The position numbers were made by a program, and so were the translations under genes. A stretch of DNA of 39,240 bases from an uncultured Bacteroidota bacterium (GTDB lineage: Bacteria; Bacteroidota; Rhodothermia; Rhodothermales; Salinibacteraceae), in NCBI GenBank assembly GCA_937127285.1, contig CAKZLV010000346.1:1-39240 (forward strand), read 5' to 3'. Every line of letters starts with the position of its first letter. Position 1 is the first letter of the stretch. Below the pieces are notes generated by a model. The model saw only the letters and a list, made by a program, of their open reading frames with translations, was not told where the DNA came from and searched no databases. Of this stretch, positions 1 to 9,433 are shown one piece after another.

Positions 1-2743
1 CGGTCGACTTCATCTCCGGGCCCAGTTCCTTCGGCACCTCCGGGAACTTGTCCCACGAGAAGACGGGCTCCTTGATGGCGTAGCCCTCCAGGCTCGACTC
101 CAGCATCCCCTGCTCGCGGAAGGTCTTCAGCTTCTCCCCGAGCATCACCTTCGTCGCAATGGCCGGGATGGGAATTCCCTTCGCCTTGGCGACGAACGGC
201 ACGGTGCGCGAGGCGCGGGGGTTGGCCTCGATTACGTAGACGTTTCCGTCCTGAACGACAAGTTGCACGTTCAGAAGGCCCACGACGTCGAGGGCGTGTG
301 CAATCTCGCGGACGTACTGCCGGATCGTCTCCTGCACGTCCTCCGAGAGGTCGAAGGGCGGCAGGACGGCGGTCGAGTCGCCGGAGTGGACCCCCGCCGG
401 CTCGATGTGCTGCATCAACCCCGTGATCCACACCTCGTCCCCGTCGGCCACGGCGTCGACGTCCAGTTCGATCGCGTCTTCGAGGAAGCGGTCGAGGAGG
501 ATTTCATTCTCCGGAAAGATCGAGAGGATGTTTTCAACGTACTCGGCCACTTCCTCCCGGTTGATGGCGATGCGCATGCCCTGCCCGCCCAGGACGTAGC
601 TGGGCCGGACGAGCGTCGGGTAGCCGATGCGGTCGGCCGTTTCGACGGCGTCGTCGATGGTGTGCGCGACGCCGTAGGGCGGGAACGGGATGTCGAGCTC
701 GCGAAGCGTATTGCTGAACTTGCCCCGGTCTTCGGCCAGGTCCATCTGCTCGTACGGCGTGCCGAGAATCTCGACGCCGTGCTCCACAAACCGCTCGGCC
801 AGCTTCAGGGCCGTCTGGCCGCCGAGCTGCAGGATCACGCCTTCGGGCTGCTCCAGGTCGATCACGTCCAGGACCCGCTCCCAGAAGACGGGCTCGAAGT
901 AGAGCTTGTCGGCCACGTCGAAGTCGGTCGACACCGTCTCCGGATTGCAGTTGAGCATGAGGGCCTCGTAGCCCATCTCGCGGGCGGCCTTCACGCCGTG
1001 CACGCACGAATAGTCGAACTCGATGCCCTGCCCGATCCGGTTCGGGCCGGAGCCGAGAATGAGCACCTTGTCGCGGTCGCTGGGCGTGCTCTCGGTGGCC
1101 GACTCGTAGCTGGAGTAGAAGTAGGGCGTTTCGGCCGGGAACTCGCCCGCACAGGTATCGACGACCTGGTAGGACGGCGTCACGCCCAGGTTCTTGCGGT
1201 AAACGCGCACCTCGTCGTCGGTAACGTCGTCGGGGACGAGGTAGGCCAGCTGCTCGTCGGAGAAGCCGAACCGCTTGATCTCTCGCATCATCGGGGCGTC
1301 GATCTCGCGCAGCGGATGCTCGCGAACGGCGTCCTCCACCGCCACGATATCCTGGATCTGATAGAGGAACCAGGGGTCGATCTGCGTCACGTCGTGCACC
1401 TCCTCGACGCTCGTGCCGTAGCGGAAGGCGTGGCGGACGTGCAGGAGGTTGTCCCAGTGCGGTTTCTGGAGCCGCCCGCGCACGGTTTCGGGATCGGCGT
1501 CGTCGCGGTCCGCCCCGAGTCCGGCGTAGCCGATCTCCAGGCTCTGCCAGGCTTTCTGCAGGCTCTCGGGAAAGGTGCGCCCGATCGCCATCGCCTCGCC
1601 GACGGCCTTCATCTGCGTGGTGAGCTCTTCGTCGACCCCTTCGAACTTGTCGAAATTCCAGCGCGGGATCTTGGTGACCACGTAGTCGAGCGACGGCTCG
1701 AAGCAGGCGCTCGTGTCGCCGGTGATCTCGTTCGGCAGCTCGTCGAGCGTGTAGCCGACGGCCAGCTTCGTGGCGACCTTCGCGATCGGATAGCCGGTCG
1801 CCTTGGAGGCGAGGGCCGACGAGCGGCTGACGCGCGGGTTGATCTCGATCACGATCATCCGGCCCGTCTCCGGCTCGAAGGCGAACTGAATGTTGCATCC
1901 GCCTGCGAACGTCCCGATCGAGTTCATCGCCTGGATGGCGGCATCGCGCATCCGCTGAAACTGCTTGTCCGTCAGCGTCTGTTGCGGCGCGACGGTCACC
2001 GAGTCTCCGGTGTGGACGCCCATCGGCGTCAGGTTCTCCACCGAGCAGACGATGATGACGTTGTCGTTCGGGTCCCGCAGAAGCTCCAGCTCGAACTCTT
2101 TCCAGCCGAAAAGGCATTCTTCGATGAGCACCTGGTGCACGGGCGAGAGCTCCAGGCCGCGGGTAACCTTGCTCTCGAACTCGTCCGGCCCCCACACGAT
2201 GCCGCCGCCCGAGCCGCCGAGCGTGTACGACGGCCGGATGACGACCGGCAGACCGCCCAACTCCTGGGTGATTTCTTTGGCCTCCAAGAGACTCTTTGCC
2301 GCCCGGCTTCGCGCCTGGTCGATCCCGATGTCCTCCATCAAGTTGCGGAACTCCTGGCGGTCCTCGGTCCGCTGCACGGCGTCGATGTCGACCCCGATGA
2401 CCTCAATCCCCTGCTCCTCCCAGAATCCTTCCTCCTTGAGATCCTGCGCCAGGTTGAGCCCCGTCTGGCCGCCCATCGTGGGAAGCACGGCGTCGGGCTT
2501 CTCTTCGAGGGCGATCTGTCGCACCGAGGCGGGCGTCAGCTCGCGCAGGTAGACCTCATCGGCCATCATCGGGTCGGTCATGATGGTGGCCGGATTGGAG
2601 TTGACCAGCACGACCCGGTAGCCCTCGTCCATCAGGGCGCGAGACGCCTGGCTGCCGGAATAGTCGAACTCGCAGGCCTGTCCGATGACGATGGGGCCGG
2701 ACCCGATGAGAAGGATCGTCTCGATGTCGGTACGCTTCGGCAT
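1..2743 (-). CDS. carB: carbamoyl-phosphate synthase large subunit (partial, runs off window start)
   Basis: Minus-strand translation from ATG at 2743: MPKRTDIETILLIGSGPIVIGQACEFDYSGSQASRALMDEGYRVVLVNSNPATIMTD, the canonical CarB N-terminus; the frame stays open to position 1. Confidence 0.97.
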   Translation of the reverse strand, partial: MPKRTDIETILLIGSGPIVIGQACEFDYSGSQASRALMDEGYRVVLVNSNPATIMTDPMMADEVYLRELTPASVRQIALEEKPDAVLPTMGGQTGLNLAQDLKEEGFWEEQGIEVIGVDIDAVQRTEDRQEFRNLMEDIGIDQARSRAAKSLLEAKEITQELGGLPVVIRPSYTLGGSGGGIVWGPDEFESKVTRGLELSPVHQVLIEECLFGWKEFELELLRDPNDNVIIVCSVENLTPMGVHTGDSVTVAPQQTLTDKQFQRMRDAAIQAMNSIGTFAGGCNIQFAFEPETGRMIVIEINPRVSRSSALASKATGYPIAKVATKLAVGYTLDELPNEITGDTSACFEPSLDYVVTKIPRWNFDKFEGVDEELTTQMKAVGEAMAIGRTFPESLQKAWQSLEIGYAGLGADRDDADPETVRGRLQKPHWDNLLHVRHAFRYGTSVEEVHDVTQIDPWFLYQIQDIVAVEDAVREHPLREIDAPMMREIKRFGFSDEQLAYLVPDDVTDDEVRVYRKNLGVTPSYQVVDTCAGEFPAETPYFYSSYESATESTPSDRDKVLILGSGPNRIGQGIEFDYSCVHGVKAAREMGYEALMLNCNPETVSTDFDVADKLYFEPVFWERVLDVIDLEQPEGVILQLGGQTALKLAERFVEHGVEILGTPYEQMDLAEDRGKFSNTLRELDIPFPPYGVAHTIDDAVETADRIGYPTLVRPSYVLGGQGMRIAINREEVAEYVENILSIFPENEILLDRFLEDAIELDVDAVADGDEVWITGLMQHIEPAGVHSGDSTAVLPPFDLSEDVQETIRQYVREIAHALDVVGLLNVQLVVQDGNVYVIEANPRASRTVPFVAKAKGIPIPAIATKVMLGEKLKTFREQGMLESSLEGYAIKEPVFSWDKFPEVPKELGPEMKST

Positions 2744-2837
2744 TGCCAGGGGGGTTGAATTCTGAGAGTGGGTGGGGTTGGGCCGCCCACGGCGTCGGGG
2801 ACAGCCGGTCTTCTTTCGTCGGTTCTTTCGCCGGTTC

Positions 2838-3158
2838 TTAGGGAAACCGGATCGGGATTTCGACCTCGACGGGGACGGTGGCTTGCTCGACCGTGCCCGG
2901 CCGAAAGCGGATTTCGCGGACGACGCCCGTCGCTCCGTCTTCCGCGGCGCGCTCCGGGTACGTTTTGAGCGAGTCGACCCGCGCATACCCGCCGACGATT
3001 TCGGGGGGCTCGTCGACCTCTTCGAGGACGGTCATGCCCCGGTCGCGTTGCTCCCTCGTCTCGCCGCTGCTGCCACATCCGGAGACGACCGCGAGGAGCA
3101 GGAGAGCGACGCCGAGGCTCGTCCAGAAGCTGCCCAGCCGGAAGGGGTGCATCCGCAT
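2838..3158 (-). CDS. small lipoprotein with a shortened TonB-C-terminal-like tail
   Basis: 106 aa; lipobox LLLAVVSGC; tail YPERAAEDGATGVVREIRFRPGTVEQATVPVEVEIPIRFP resembles the ends of TonB C-terminal domains. Confidence 0.75.
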   Translation of the reverse strand: MRMHPFRLGSFWTSLGVALLLLAVVSGCGSSGETREQRDRGMTVLEEVDEPPEIVGGYARVDSLKTYPERAAEDGATGVVREIRFRPGTVEQATVPVEVEIPIRFP

Positions 3159-3233
3159 TTTCGGGGTGTGTCGGTGGAAGGATCCGGTTCTGAACGGGAT
3201 TGCCGGTCGGGATTGCTGACCGGGGGACGAGAG

Positions 3234-4406
3234 TCAGGCGGCGACGGTGGTGCGCTCGGCCGGCGCCTCCGGAAGGACGACGTCGCGCTCCTCGGCGACC
3301 AGGTTCATAAACCGGTCGAAGAGGTAGTGGCTGTCGTGCGGGCCCGGCGACGCCTCGGGGTGGTACTGCAGCGACATCCCGGCAAAGCGCTTGAACTCCA
3401 GCCCTTCGATGGTGTCGTCGTTCAGGTTGACGTGGGTGACGCGGGCCACGTCGGGGTCGACGGTGTCGGCGTCGACGGCGAAGCCGTGGTTCTGCGTCGT
3501 CACCTCCACCTTGCCGGTGTCGAGGTTCTTCACCGGGTGGTTGGCGCCCCGGTGGCCGACGAACATCTTGTAGGCGTCGATGCCCTGGGCAAGGGACATC
3601 AGTTGGTGGCCGAGGCAAATTCCGAAGATCGGGAGTCCGCTGCGAATGGCGGCGTCGACGGTGCCGACGGCGTCCTCCATCGAGCGGGGATCGCCCGGCC
3701 CGTTCGAGAAGAACAGCCCGTCCGGCTCCCAGGCGAGCACGTCGTCGAGGTCCGTATCGCCGGGCACGACGCGGACGGTGCAGCCGCGCTGCCGGAACGA
3801 GCGCAGGATGTTGCGCTTCACCCCGAAGTCGTAGACGACAATCCGCGGGCCGTCGCCTTCGCAGTAGACGTACGGCTCGTCGATCGTGACCTCCGACGCC
3901 AGTTCCAACCCGGCCATGCGGGGCCAGTCGCGGGCCTTCTGGATCAGGGTGTCGTCGTCGAGTTCCTCGGAGGAGATAACGGCATTCATCACACCCGTGT
4001 CGCGAATGTGGCGGACGAGCGCGCGGGTGTCGACGCCGGCGATCCCGACGAGTTCGTGCTGCCGCATGAAGTCGTCGAGCGTCTCGTCGGCCTGCGGGTT
4101 CGAGTGCCGGCGCGTGAAGTCGCGGACGATGAACCCGGCCACCATCGGTTCCGGCGCTTCCAGATCGTCATCGTCCGCTCCGTAGTTGCCGATGTGCGGG
4201 TGCGTCATCATCATGAGCTGCCCGTAGTACGACGGGTCGGTCATGATCTCTTGGTACCCCGTCATGCTCGTGTTGAAGCACAGCTCCCCCCCGGTCAATC
4301 CCCGGTGGCCGATGGCTTCGCCGGACACGACGGTGCCGTCGGCAAGGGCAATTTTGGCAGGATCGCGCGAAGAGGTATCGTTGACGGAGCGCAGCGGGTG
4401 GGTCAT
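3234..4406 (-). CDS. carA: carbamoyl-phosphate synthase small subunit
   Basis: MTHPLRSVNDTSSRDPAKIALADGTVVSGEAIGHRGLTGGELCFNTSMTGYQEIMTDPSY...; GATase motif GICLGHQLMSLA. Confidence 0.96.
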   Translation of the reverse strand: MTHPLRSVNDTSSRDPAKIALADGTVVSGEAIGHRGLTGGELCFNTSMTGYQEIMTDPSYYGQLMMMTHPHIGNYGADDDDLEAPEPMVAGFIVRDFTRRHSNPQADETLDDFMRQHELVGIAGVDTRALVRHIRDTGVMNAVISSEELDDDTLIQKARDWPRMAGLELASEVTIDEPYVYCEGDGPRIVVYDFGVKRNILRSFRQRGCTVRVVPGDTDLDDVLAWEPDGLFFSNGPGDPRSMEDAVGTVDAAIRSGLPIFGICLGHQLMSLAQGIDAYKMFVGHRGANHPVKNLDTGKVEVTTQNHGFAVDADTVDPDVARVTHVNLNDDTIEGLEFKRFAGMSLQYHPEASPGPHDSHYLFDRFMNLVAEERDVVLPEAPAERTTVAA

Positions 4407-4493
4407 GGCGTAGTCGAGGCTTGGTGCGGGCAGAAGGGCCCGGACGTCGGCAGCGCGGGGCGGGCGTGGCCGGGATCCGCCGGGGCACGACAC

Positions 4494-4526
4494 AAAAAAA
4501 CCTCCCCACCGAGAACGGCGGGAAGG
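4494..4526 (-). terminator. rho-independent terminator in carA upstream leader (attenuator candidate)
   Basis: Minus-strand RNA CCUUCCCGCC-GUUCUC-GGUGGGGAGG-UUUUUUU: 10-bp stem using two G-U wobbles that exist only on the minus strand, followed by 7 U. Confidence 0.75.
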
Positions 4527-4981
4527 CGAAACGAAACGGGAGATGCCCCGGTCGGCGGTGAGCCGGCGGGGGGCTCCAGACAGCCGTCATGCAGAACCGG
4601 TGCAGATCCGGGCACGGGTCGCGGACGTTGGGTCGGGCGTGAAGAACTCTATGGCCGAAGAATGGCCGAACGTCGTAATGGTTTCGCAATCCGCCGACCC
4701 GGGACGGCCGTTTACCCTGAATTCAACGCTTTCCCTTGCACGACCGGTACACACGGGGCCGGACGGAGAAACCCATCGCCCCAGCGATCACGTCTCAGCG
4801 ATCGCATCCGGGCCGTGGGGACCGGCTGGAGGATGCGGGACCGGTTTTGAGAAACAGACCCGCATCGGCGCGTTCAACCTCCCCATCGGCGAGCCGGCAA
4901 CGCCCGCTGTCTTCTCTTCTTTGAAGGTCAGCCTGCGGCTGGCAGCGCCTCCGCCCTCTCTCCCATCCGTGCGCTCCGCCC

Positions 4982-5662
4982 GTGCGTTTGCTGCGTTCTC
5001 CCCAGCACCATGTTCGGTACCGACAGAGACTGCTGGCGTCTCTGGCGGCGGTTCTGGCCGGTTGCCTGTTGTTGGTGCACCTCTGGCCGACCCCGCCCGC
5101 GTCGACCGAGTCGTCGCTCCCCTTCAGCGACCGGCCGTCGCAGAGAATCGAGATGGAAACCATCCAGCCCACGCGGCAGACGCAGGAACGTCGCCCCCCT
5201 CCTCCCGCGCCTCTCCCTCCCGTCGTCGTGCCGAATGATCGGATCATCGAGACCGACTTTGAGATCTCGGAGGGACCCCTCCCCATCGAAGACCCCGGCG
5301 ACGACGCCCGCCGTCGCGACGGGAGCGACGGACTGCCGACGGCCTCGCGTGCACCGGAGAGGAGCGCCCGGCTTCTGCGAGCCGTCCAGCCCCGGTATCC
5401 CGATGCTGCACGGAAGGACGAGGTCCGCGCGCGGGTGGACGTGGCCGTTCAGGTCAACGAGCGCGGGCAGGTCACCGACGCGACGATTCTGCGCCGCTGG
5501 CGCCTGGATGCTTCCGGCTCCGCCGCACCGGTGGCTGCACTCGGGTACGGGCTGGAAGCGGCGGCGCTCGCGGCGGCGCAGCGCTCCCTGTTTCGACCGG
5601 CACGCAACGGCGGCGTGCCCGTTGCCACCGAAACGACCATCACATTTACGTTCGGGGACTGA
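4982..5662 (+). CDS. TonB family protein (energy transducer)
   Basis: N-terminal TM segment, Pro-rich linker (RRPPPPAPLPPVVVP), C-terminal VQPRYPDAARKDEVRARVDVAVQVNERGQVTDATILRRWR...ALAAAQRSLFRPARNGGVPVATETTITFTF. Confidence 0.85.
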   Translation: MRLLRSPQHHVRYRQRLLASLAAVLAGCLLLVHLWPTPPASTESSLPFSDRPSQRIEMETIQPTRQTQERRPPPPAPLPPVVVPNDRIIETDFEISEGPLPIEDPGDDARRRDGSDGLPTASRAPERSARLLRAVQPRYPDAARKDEVRARVDVAVQVNERGQVTDATILRRWRLDASGSAAPVAALGYGLEAAALAAAQRSLFRPARNGGVPVATETTITFTFGD

Positions 5663-5823
5663 TGCGCTGCGGGACGGAGGCGGCGGATGGATGCTGGGAC
5701 GGCCTGTCGCGAGGGCCAGGGGCCTGCTTTTCCCGGTATCAACAGGTGGCTCATCATCAACGGGTGGGCCCTCTTCAACAGATGGAAAGCCTCTCAGTGG
5801 CAGGCCGCTCGATCGAGATCTCT

Positions 5824-6069
5824 TCAGCCGGAACGCACCTCCTCCTGCCAGGTGGCGTCCTCGACGTCGTCCCAGAACCGGGGGTCGGAGCGATGGCCTC
5901 CGGTGTGATCTCGCGGCGAGGGTCCCTTCCAGTTGTGGGAGGACGCCCCCTCCGCCGCGCCGTTGCGGCGGATGCCCGGGTCGTCGGGTCTGCCCCGGAT
6001 CATCCATACGATGTTGCTGGCCGCCTGAAGCACAAAATAGAGAATGACGGCCGCGAAAAGATATTCCAT
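5824..6069 (-). CDS. small single-TM hypothetical protein (81 aa)
   Basis: MEYLFAAVILYFVLQAASNIVWMIRGRPDDPGIRRNG...: N-terminal TM helix and charged tail; DUF4834-like appearance is a guess. Confidence 0.6.
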   Translation of the reverse strand: MEYLFAAVILYFVLQAASNIVWMIRGRPDDPGIRRNGAAEGASSHNWKGPSPRDHTGGHRSDPRFWDDVEDATWQEEVRSG

Positions 6070-6319
6070 GCGTAAAGGAGATCCTGCGTCCAGGGTGCGA
6101 GACACCCGCTCGGGGTCCGGCGCCGCGCCGAACGTCATTCGGGGTGAAGGAATGGAGAGACGCTTCAACGACGCCCCGACCGCCGGAGGTTCACTTCCGG
6201 GGTGCCCCTCCGGCGCCTTTCCGGAAATTCGCAAACCGCCCGGCGGGCCTTCGCCGCGGTTCGGAAACGACGGAGCGGGCTTCGAGCCGGTTCTTCCGGA
6301 TTCCCGGGTGCGAGCGTGT

Positions 6320-6393
6320 GGTGGGGCGCGGCGTGGGGCGTGTCGCGGGGTAGGGCGGGGAGTGTGTCGTGGGGTGGGGCGGGGACGGAGGGG
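6320..6393 (+). repeat. G-rich degenerate repeat with many GGGG runs
   Basis: gtggtggggcgcggcgtggggcgtgtcgcggggtagggcggggagtgtgtcgtggggtggggcggggacggagggg. Confidence 0.7.
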
Positions 6394-6394
6394 A

Positions 6395-7105
6395 TTACAC
6401 GGGCCCCACCACCTCTCGGCCCGTCGCCTCCGCCGTGGTGATGTGACGGACGATCGCCTCAAAATGATCGTCGTTCTCCACAAAGTCGAGTCCGTCGGTG
6501 CGCACGACCAGCAGCGGGCTCTTCCGGTAGTGACGAAAGTAGGTTTCGTACGCTTCCTGCAGCGAGGCGATGTAGTCGCGATCGATCCCGCGTTCGTACT
6601 CCCGGTCGCGTTTCCGGATGTTGGCCATCAGCCGGTCGACGGGCGACTGTAGATACACGACCAGGTCGGGATCCGGCGTGTTGGGTTCCATGATCTGGTA
6701 CAGCGCCTCGTAGAGCTGGAGCTCGTCGCCGCTCAGCGTTTCGTGGGCGAAGATGCGGTCCTTGTCGAAACTGTAATCGCTGATGACAACCTGATGAAAC
6801 AAGTCGCGCGTACCCAGGTCCTTTTGCTGGCGGAAGCGGCTGGCGAGGAAGGCCAGCTGCGTCTGAAAAGCCCAGCGGTCGCGGTCGTCGTAGAAGCGCT
6901 CCAGGAACGGGTTCTCCTCGAACTGTTCGCGCACCACGTTCGCCTCCAGCACCCGGCCGAGCATCTCGGCCAGCGTCGTCTTGCCCGCGCCGATCACTCC
7001 CTCGATCACCAGATAGTTCACGTGTTCCGGCAGGTCGGGGACATCCAGGCCGGCAGGTAGACGTGCGGGATCGGGGGATGATGCGGCGTTGGGGGAGGGA
7101 GCCAT
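6395..7105 (-). CDS. deoxynucleoside kinase family protein
   Basis: P-loop YLVIEGVIGAGKTTLAEMLGRVLEANVVREQFEENPFLERFY; DLVVYLQSPVDRLMANIRKRDREYERGI. Confidence 0.9.
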   Translation of the reverse strand: MAPSPNAASSPDPARLPAGLDVPDLPEHVNYLVIEGVIGAGKTTLAEMLGRVLEANVVREQFEENPFLERFYDDRDRWAFQTQLAFLASRFRQQKDLGTRDLFHQVVISDYSFDKDRIFAHETLSGDELQLYEALYQIMEPNTPDPDLVVYLQSPVDRLMANIRKRDREYERGIDRDYIASLQEAYETYFRHYRKSPLLVVRTDGLDFVENDDHFEAIVRHITTAEATGREVVGPV

Positions 7106-7332
7106 GGGGCGGACCGGTCGGGGCGGGCAGAAAGAGCATCGGGGCGGGGCGCGGCCGCGGGGCGGCTCCACACGAGGAACCGCCTTCGGCCAGCGGCATG
7201 GGCGCCAACGAGTCGTCCCGCCGGTCGGATCCACGGCGCGGGGCAGGGGGCAAGCGCCAAACGGCCACCGGCCCTCCCGCCCACAACGCGAACGCCCCCT
7301 CCGTCGACGGAGGAGGCGTAGGCGCGACCGCA

Positions 7333-7375
7333 CCGCCGGCTGGGTCGAGCCGCCGGCTGGGTCGAACCGCCGGCG
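7333..7375. repeat. 17-bp tandem repeat, about 2.5 copies
   Basis: ccgccggctgggtcgag / ccgccggctgggtcgaa / ccgccggcg. Confidence 0.7.
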
Positions 7376-7473
7376 CACGGGGCGCGGCCGGCCGCCGACC
7401 GGAAGCCCGACACGGGGAGGCGGGGATCGAGACAGAGGGGGAACCGGCCCGGTGCGGACGCCGGCCCGCACGG

Positions 7474-7505
7474 GCAGGAGAGCGAGGCGGCAGGAGGGCG
7501 AGGCG
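7474..7505. repeat. 16-bp tandem repeat, 2 copies
   Basis: gcaggagagcgaggcg / gcaggagggcgaggcg. Confidence 0.65.
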
Positions 7506-7529
7506 ACCGCTCAGCCGGGCGGCGCTCCG

Positions 7530-7955
7530 TTATGCTGCTTCCAGAGCGGGCTCCGTCACCAGATCGGTCCCGATGGAAACGTCGGCGCGTTCGAACAAGA
7601 GTCCGACCGGGCAGGCGTTCATCGTCTTGCTAAGGACGCGCTCCAGCTTCGACCGGTCGGCATCACTGTCGACGCGGACGGTTGCGTGTGCGTCCGTGAA
7701 GGTGGACGCCCCGTTGGCCTGATCGAGCGTCACCTCGACGTCGACGCTTCGGTAGTCCACCCGCGAGTTGGTTGCTACCTTGGCCCAGATCGTGGAGATG
7801 CATCCGGCCAGGGACATTGCGGTCAGCTCCAGGGCCGTCGCTCCGAGGTCGTCTCCCCCCTTGTCTGTGGGCAGGTCGACGACGACGCCGTGATTGCGCT
7901 CGTTGGCGAGAACGGACCGGAAAGAATCGGCGGTGTGCGTGGAAGTAACAGTCAT
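7530..7955 (-). CDS. OsmC family peroxiredoxin-like protein
   Basis: MTVTSTHTADSF...GGDDLGATALELTAMSLAGCISTIWAKVATNSRVDYRSVDVEVTLDQ...KTMNACPVGLLFE; two conserved Cys. Confidence 0.88.
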   Translation of the reverse strand: MTVTSTHTADSFRSVLANERNHGVVVDLPTDKGGDDLGATALELTAMSLAGCISTIWAKVATNSRVDYRSVDVEVTLDQANGASTFTDAHATVRVDSDADRSKLERVLSKTMNACPVGLLFERADVSIGTDLVTEPALEAA

Positions 7956-8422
7956 CGTGTGTGTGAACGAACCAGTGGGAAAGAACATCGACGAGGGCGG
8001 AGTCCGGCACCGGGCTTTCCGGCACTCCCCCGGCGCTTCGAGCGTCCGGCAGAACCGAAGGGAGGGAAGGCGACTCCGACCAAGAAAAGAATACAAATGA
8101 GTATGGATAGATTCCACGCGATCTTGCCGGAGAGGAGTCTTCGGCGAAAGTTCGTTGCGCGACGCCATGGCGACCCGGTCCTCCTGCGGAGGCGCCCTTC
8201 GGGAGGACGGTTGAAGAGGTTCCCGGCGACCGTTCGGGGCGAGGCACGGCGGCAACCGCGCCCCGCTTCTGCCGGCCATCGCTTCGACAGGAGCCTTTGT
8301 GAACCGTGGATTAAGACTTGGAAGCCGACGTTATGCGAACGGGGGATCGTGTGTCTATACGAATGCGTCGTGAGCGGTAAAGCCAGGACGCGTCACCTCT
8401 TATCGGCCATCATTTCAGCCGA

Positions 8423-8457
8423 AGCCCGGTCTCTGGTGGGTGACCGGGCTTTTTTTG
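8423..8457 (+). terminator. strong rho-independent terminator (orphan on plus strand)
   Basis: AGCCCGGTC-tctggtgggt-GACCGGGCT followed by a T run; perfect 9-bp stem. Confidence 0.85.
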
Positions 8458-8463
8458 TTTCGG

Positions 8464-8533
8464 TCGTGTTGTCGGGGTCGTGATGTTGGGGTCGTGGTGT
8501 CGGGGTCGTGGTGTCCGGGTCGTTTTGTTGGGC
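8464..8533. repeat. 14-bp tandem repeat, 4 copies plus one degenerate copy
   Basis: tcgtgttgtcgggg / tcgtgatgttgggg / tcgtggtgtcgggg / tcgtggtgtccggg / tcgttttgttgggc. Confidence 0.85.
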
Positions 8534-8616
8534 GGCTTTTGTGAACCGGCCTTTTCGTCGTCTGTACTCGGCGTCTTCAGGCGGGCGGTTCGATCCGGCC
8601 GGCCGGACGATCCCGG

Positions 8617-9162
8617 TCAGGCGTCGGTCAGAGACAGAGAGGTTCGCCTCAGCGTCCCGTCATCTGGACACTCGTTCAGAAGAGACCGGACGTCGGTGCA
8701 AAACGGGGCGGGGATCCGGAGCGTCGGGTCGAGGTCGGCGAGCGGTTCCAGGACGAACCGGCGCTCCCCCAGTCGTGGGTGCGGGATGGAAAGATCCGGC
8801 GTGGAACGCGTCGCCGAACCGTAGACGAGGATATCCACGTCGAGCGGTCGCGGAGCCCAGACCCGCCGGTCCGACTCCGGCGGCCGTCCGGCGCGGGCCT
8901 CCAGGTCTTGCGCGGCGCGGAGGAGCGTCTCGGGAGAATCCGTCGTTTGCACCTCGACGGCTGCATTCAGAAAGTCGGGGGGCGCGTCGTCGGGGTCGAT
9001 CGTGTGGGCTTCGCTTTCGTACACGGCGGAGGCGCGCAGAGACCGCACCGACGCGCGGCTGCCCAGCGCCCGCACGGCCCGCCGAAGGTGAGCGCTGCGG
9101 TCTCCCTGGTTGGACCCGAGGCCGAGGTAGACGGTCGTGTACACAGTGACAAAGGGGGTCAT
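8617..9162 (-). CDS. folK: 2-amino-4-hydroxy-6-hydroxymethyldihydropteridine diphosphokinase
   Basis: VYLGLGSNQGDRSAHLRRAVRAL...RVWAPRPLDVDILVYG...IPHPRLGERRFVLEPLADLDP. Confidence 0.95.
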   Translation of the reverse strand: MTPFVTVYTTVYLGLGSNQGDRSAHLRRAVRALGSRASVRSLRASAVYESEAHTIDPDDAPPDFLNAAVEVQTTDSPETLLRAAQDLEARAGRPPESDRRVWAPRPLDVDILVYGSATRSTPDLSIPHPRLGERRFVLEPLADLDPTLRIPAPFCTDVRSLLNECPDDGTLRRTSLSLTDA

Positions 9163-9433
9163 GGACGGTCGGCGGTCGCAGGAGGTTTATGCACAGGATG
9201 GTTGGTCCCGCATTTTGTTTCTGCCTTCTTGTTTCTGCCTCGACCTCCACGCGCTCGCCTCGGATTGTAGTCGGATTGTAGAGTGCACGGCGGGCGGGAG
9301 CGAGCAGACGGCGGCGCCGGCCGGTCCTTTCTGTGAATCGATCATGACTCTCGGCTGCGACCCTGTTGCCCCCCTTTTTCTTCCCAATCTTGGAGGTGGC
9401 CATCCCTCTTTTTTCCTTCTCTCCTTTCGGTTC

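Noticed and set aside
263-4850. Long plus-strand ORFs of 831 and 692 aa
   Set aside because: They are antisense shadows of carB and carA; sequence is Arg/Val/His/Asp-rich without domain motifs, as expected in high-GC DNA.
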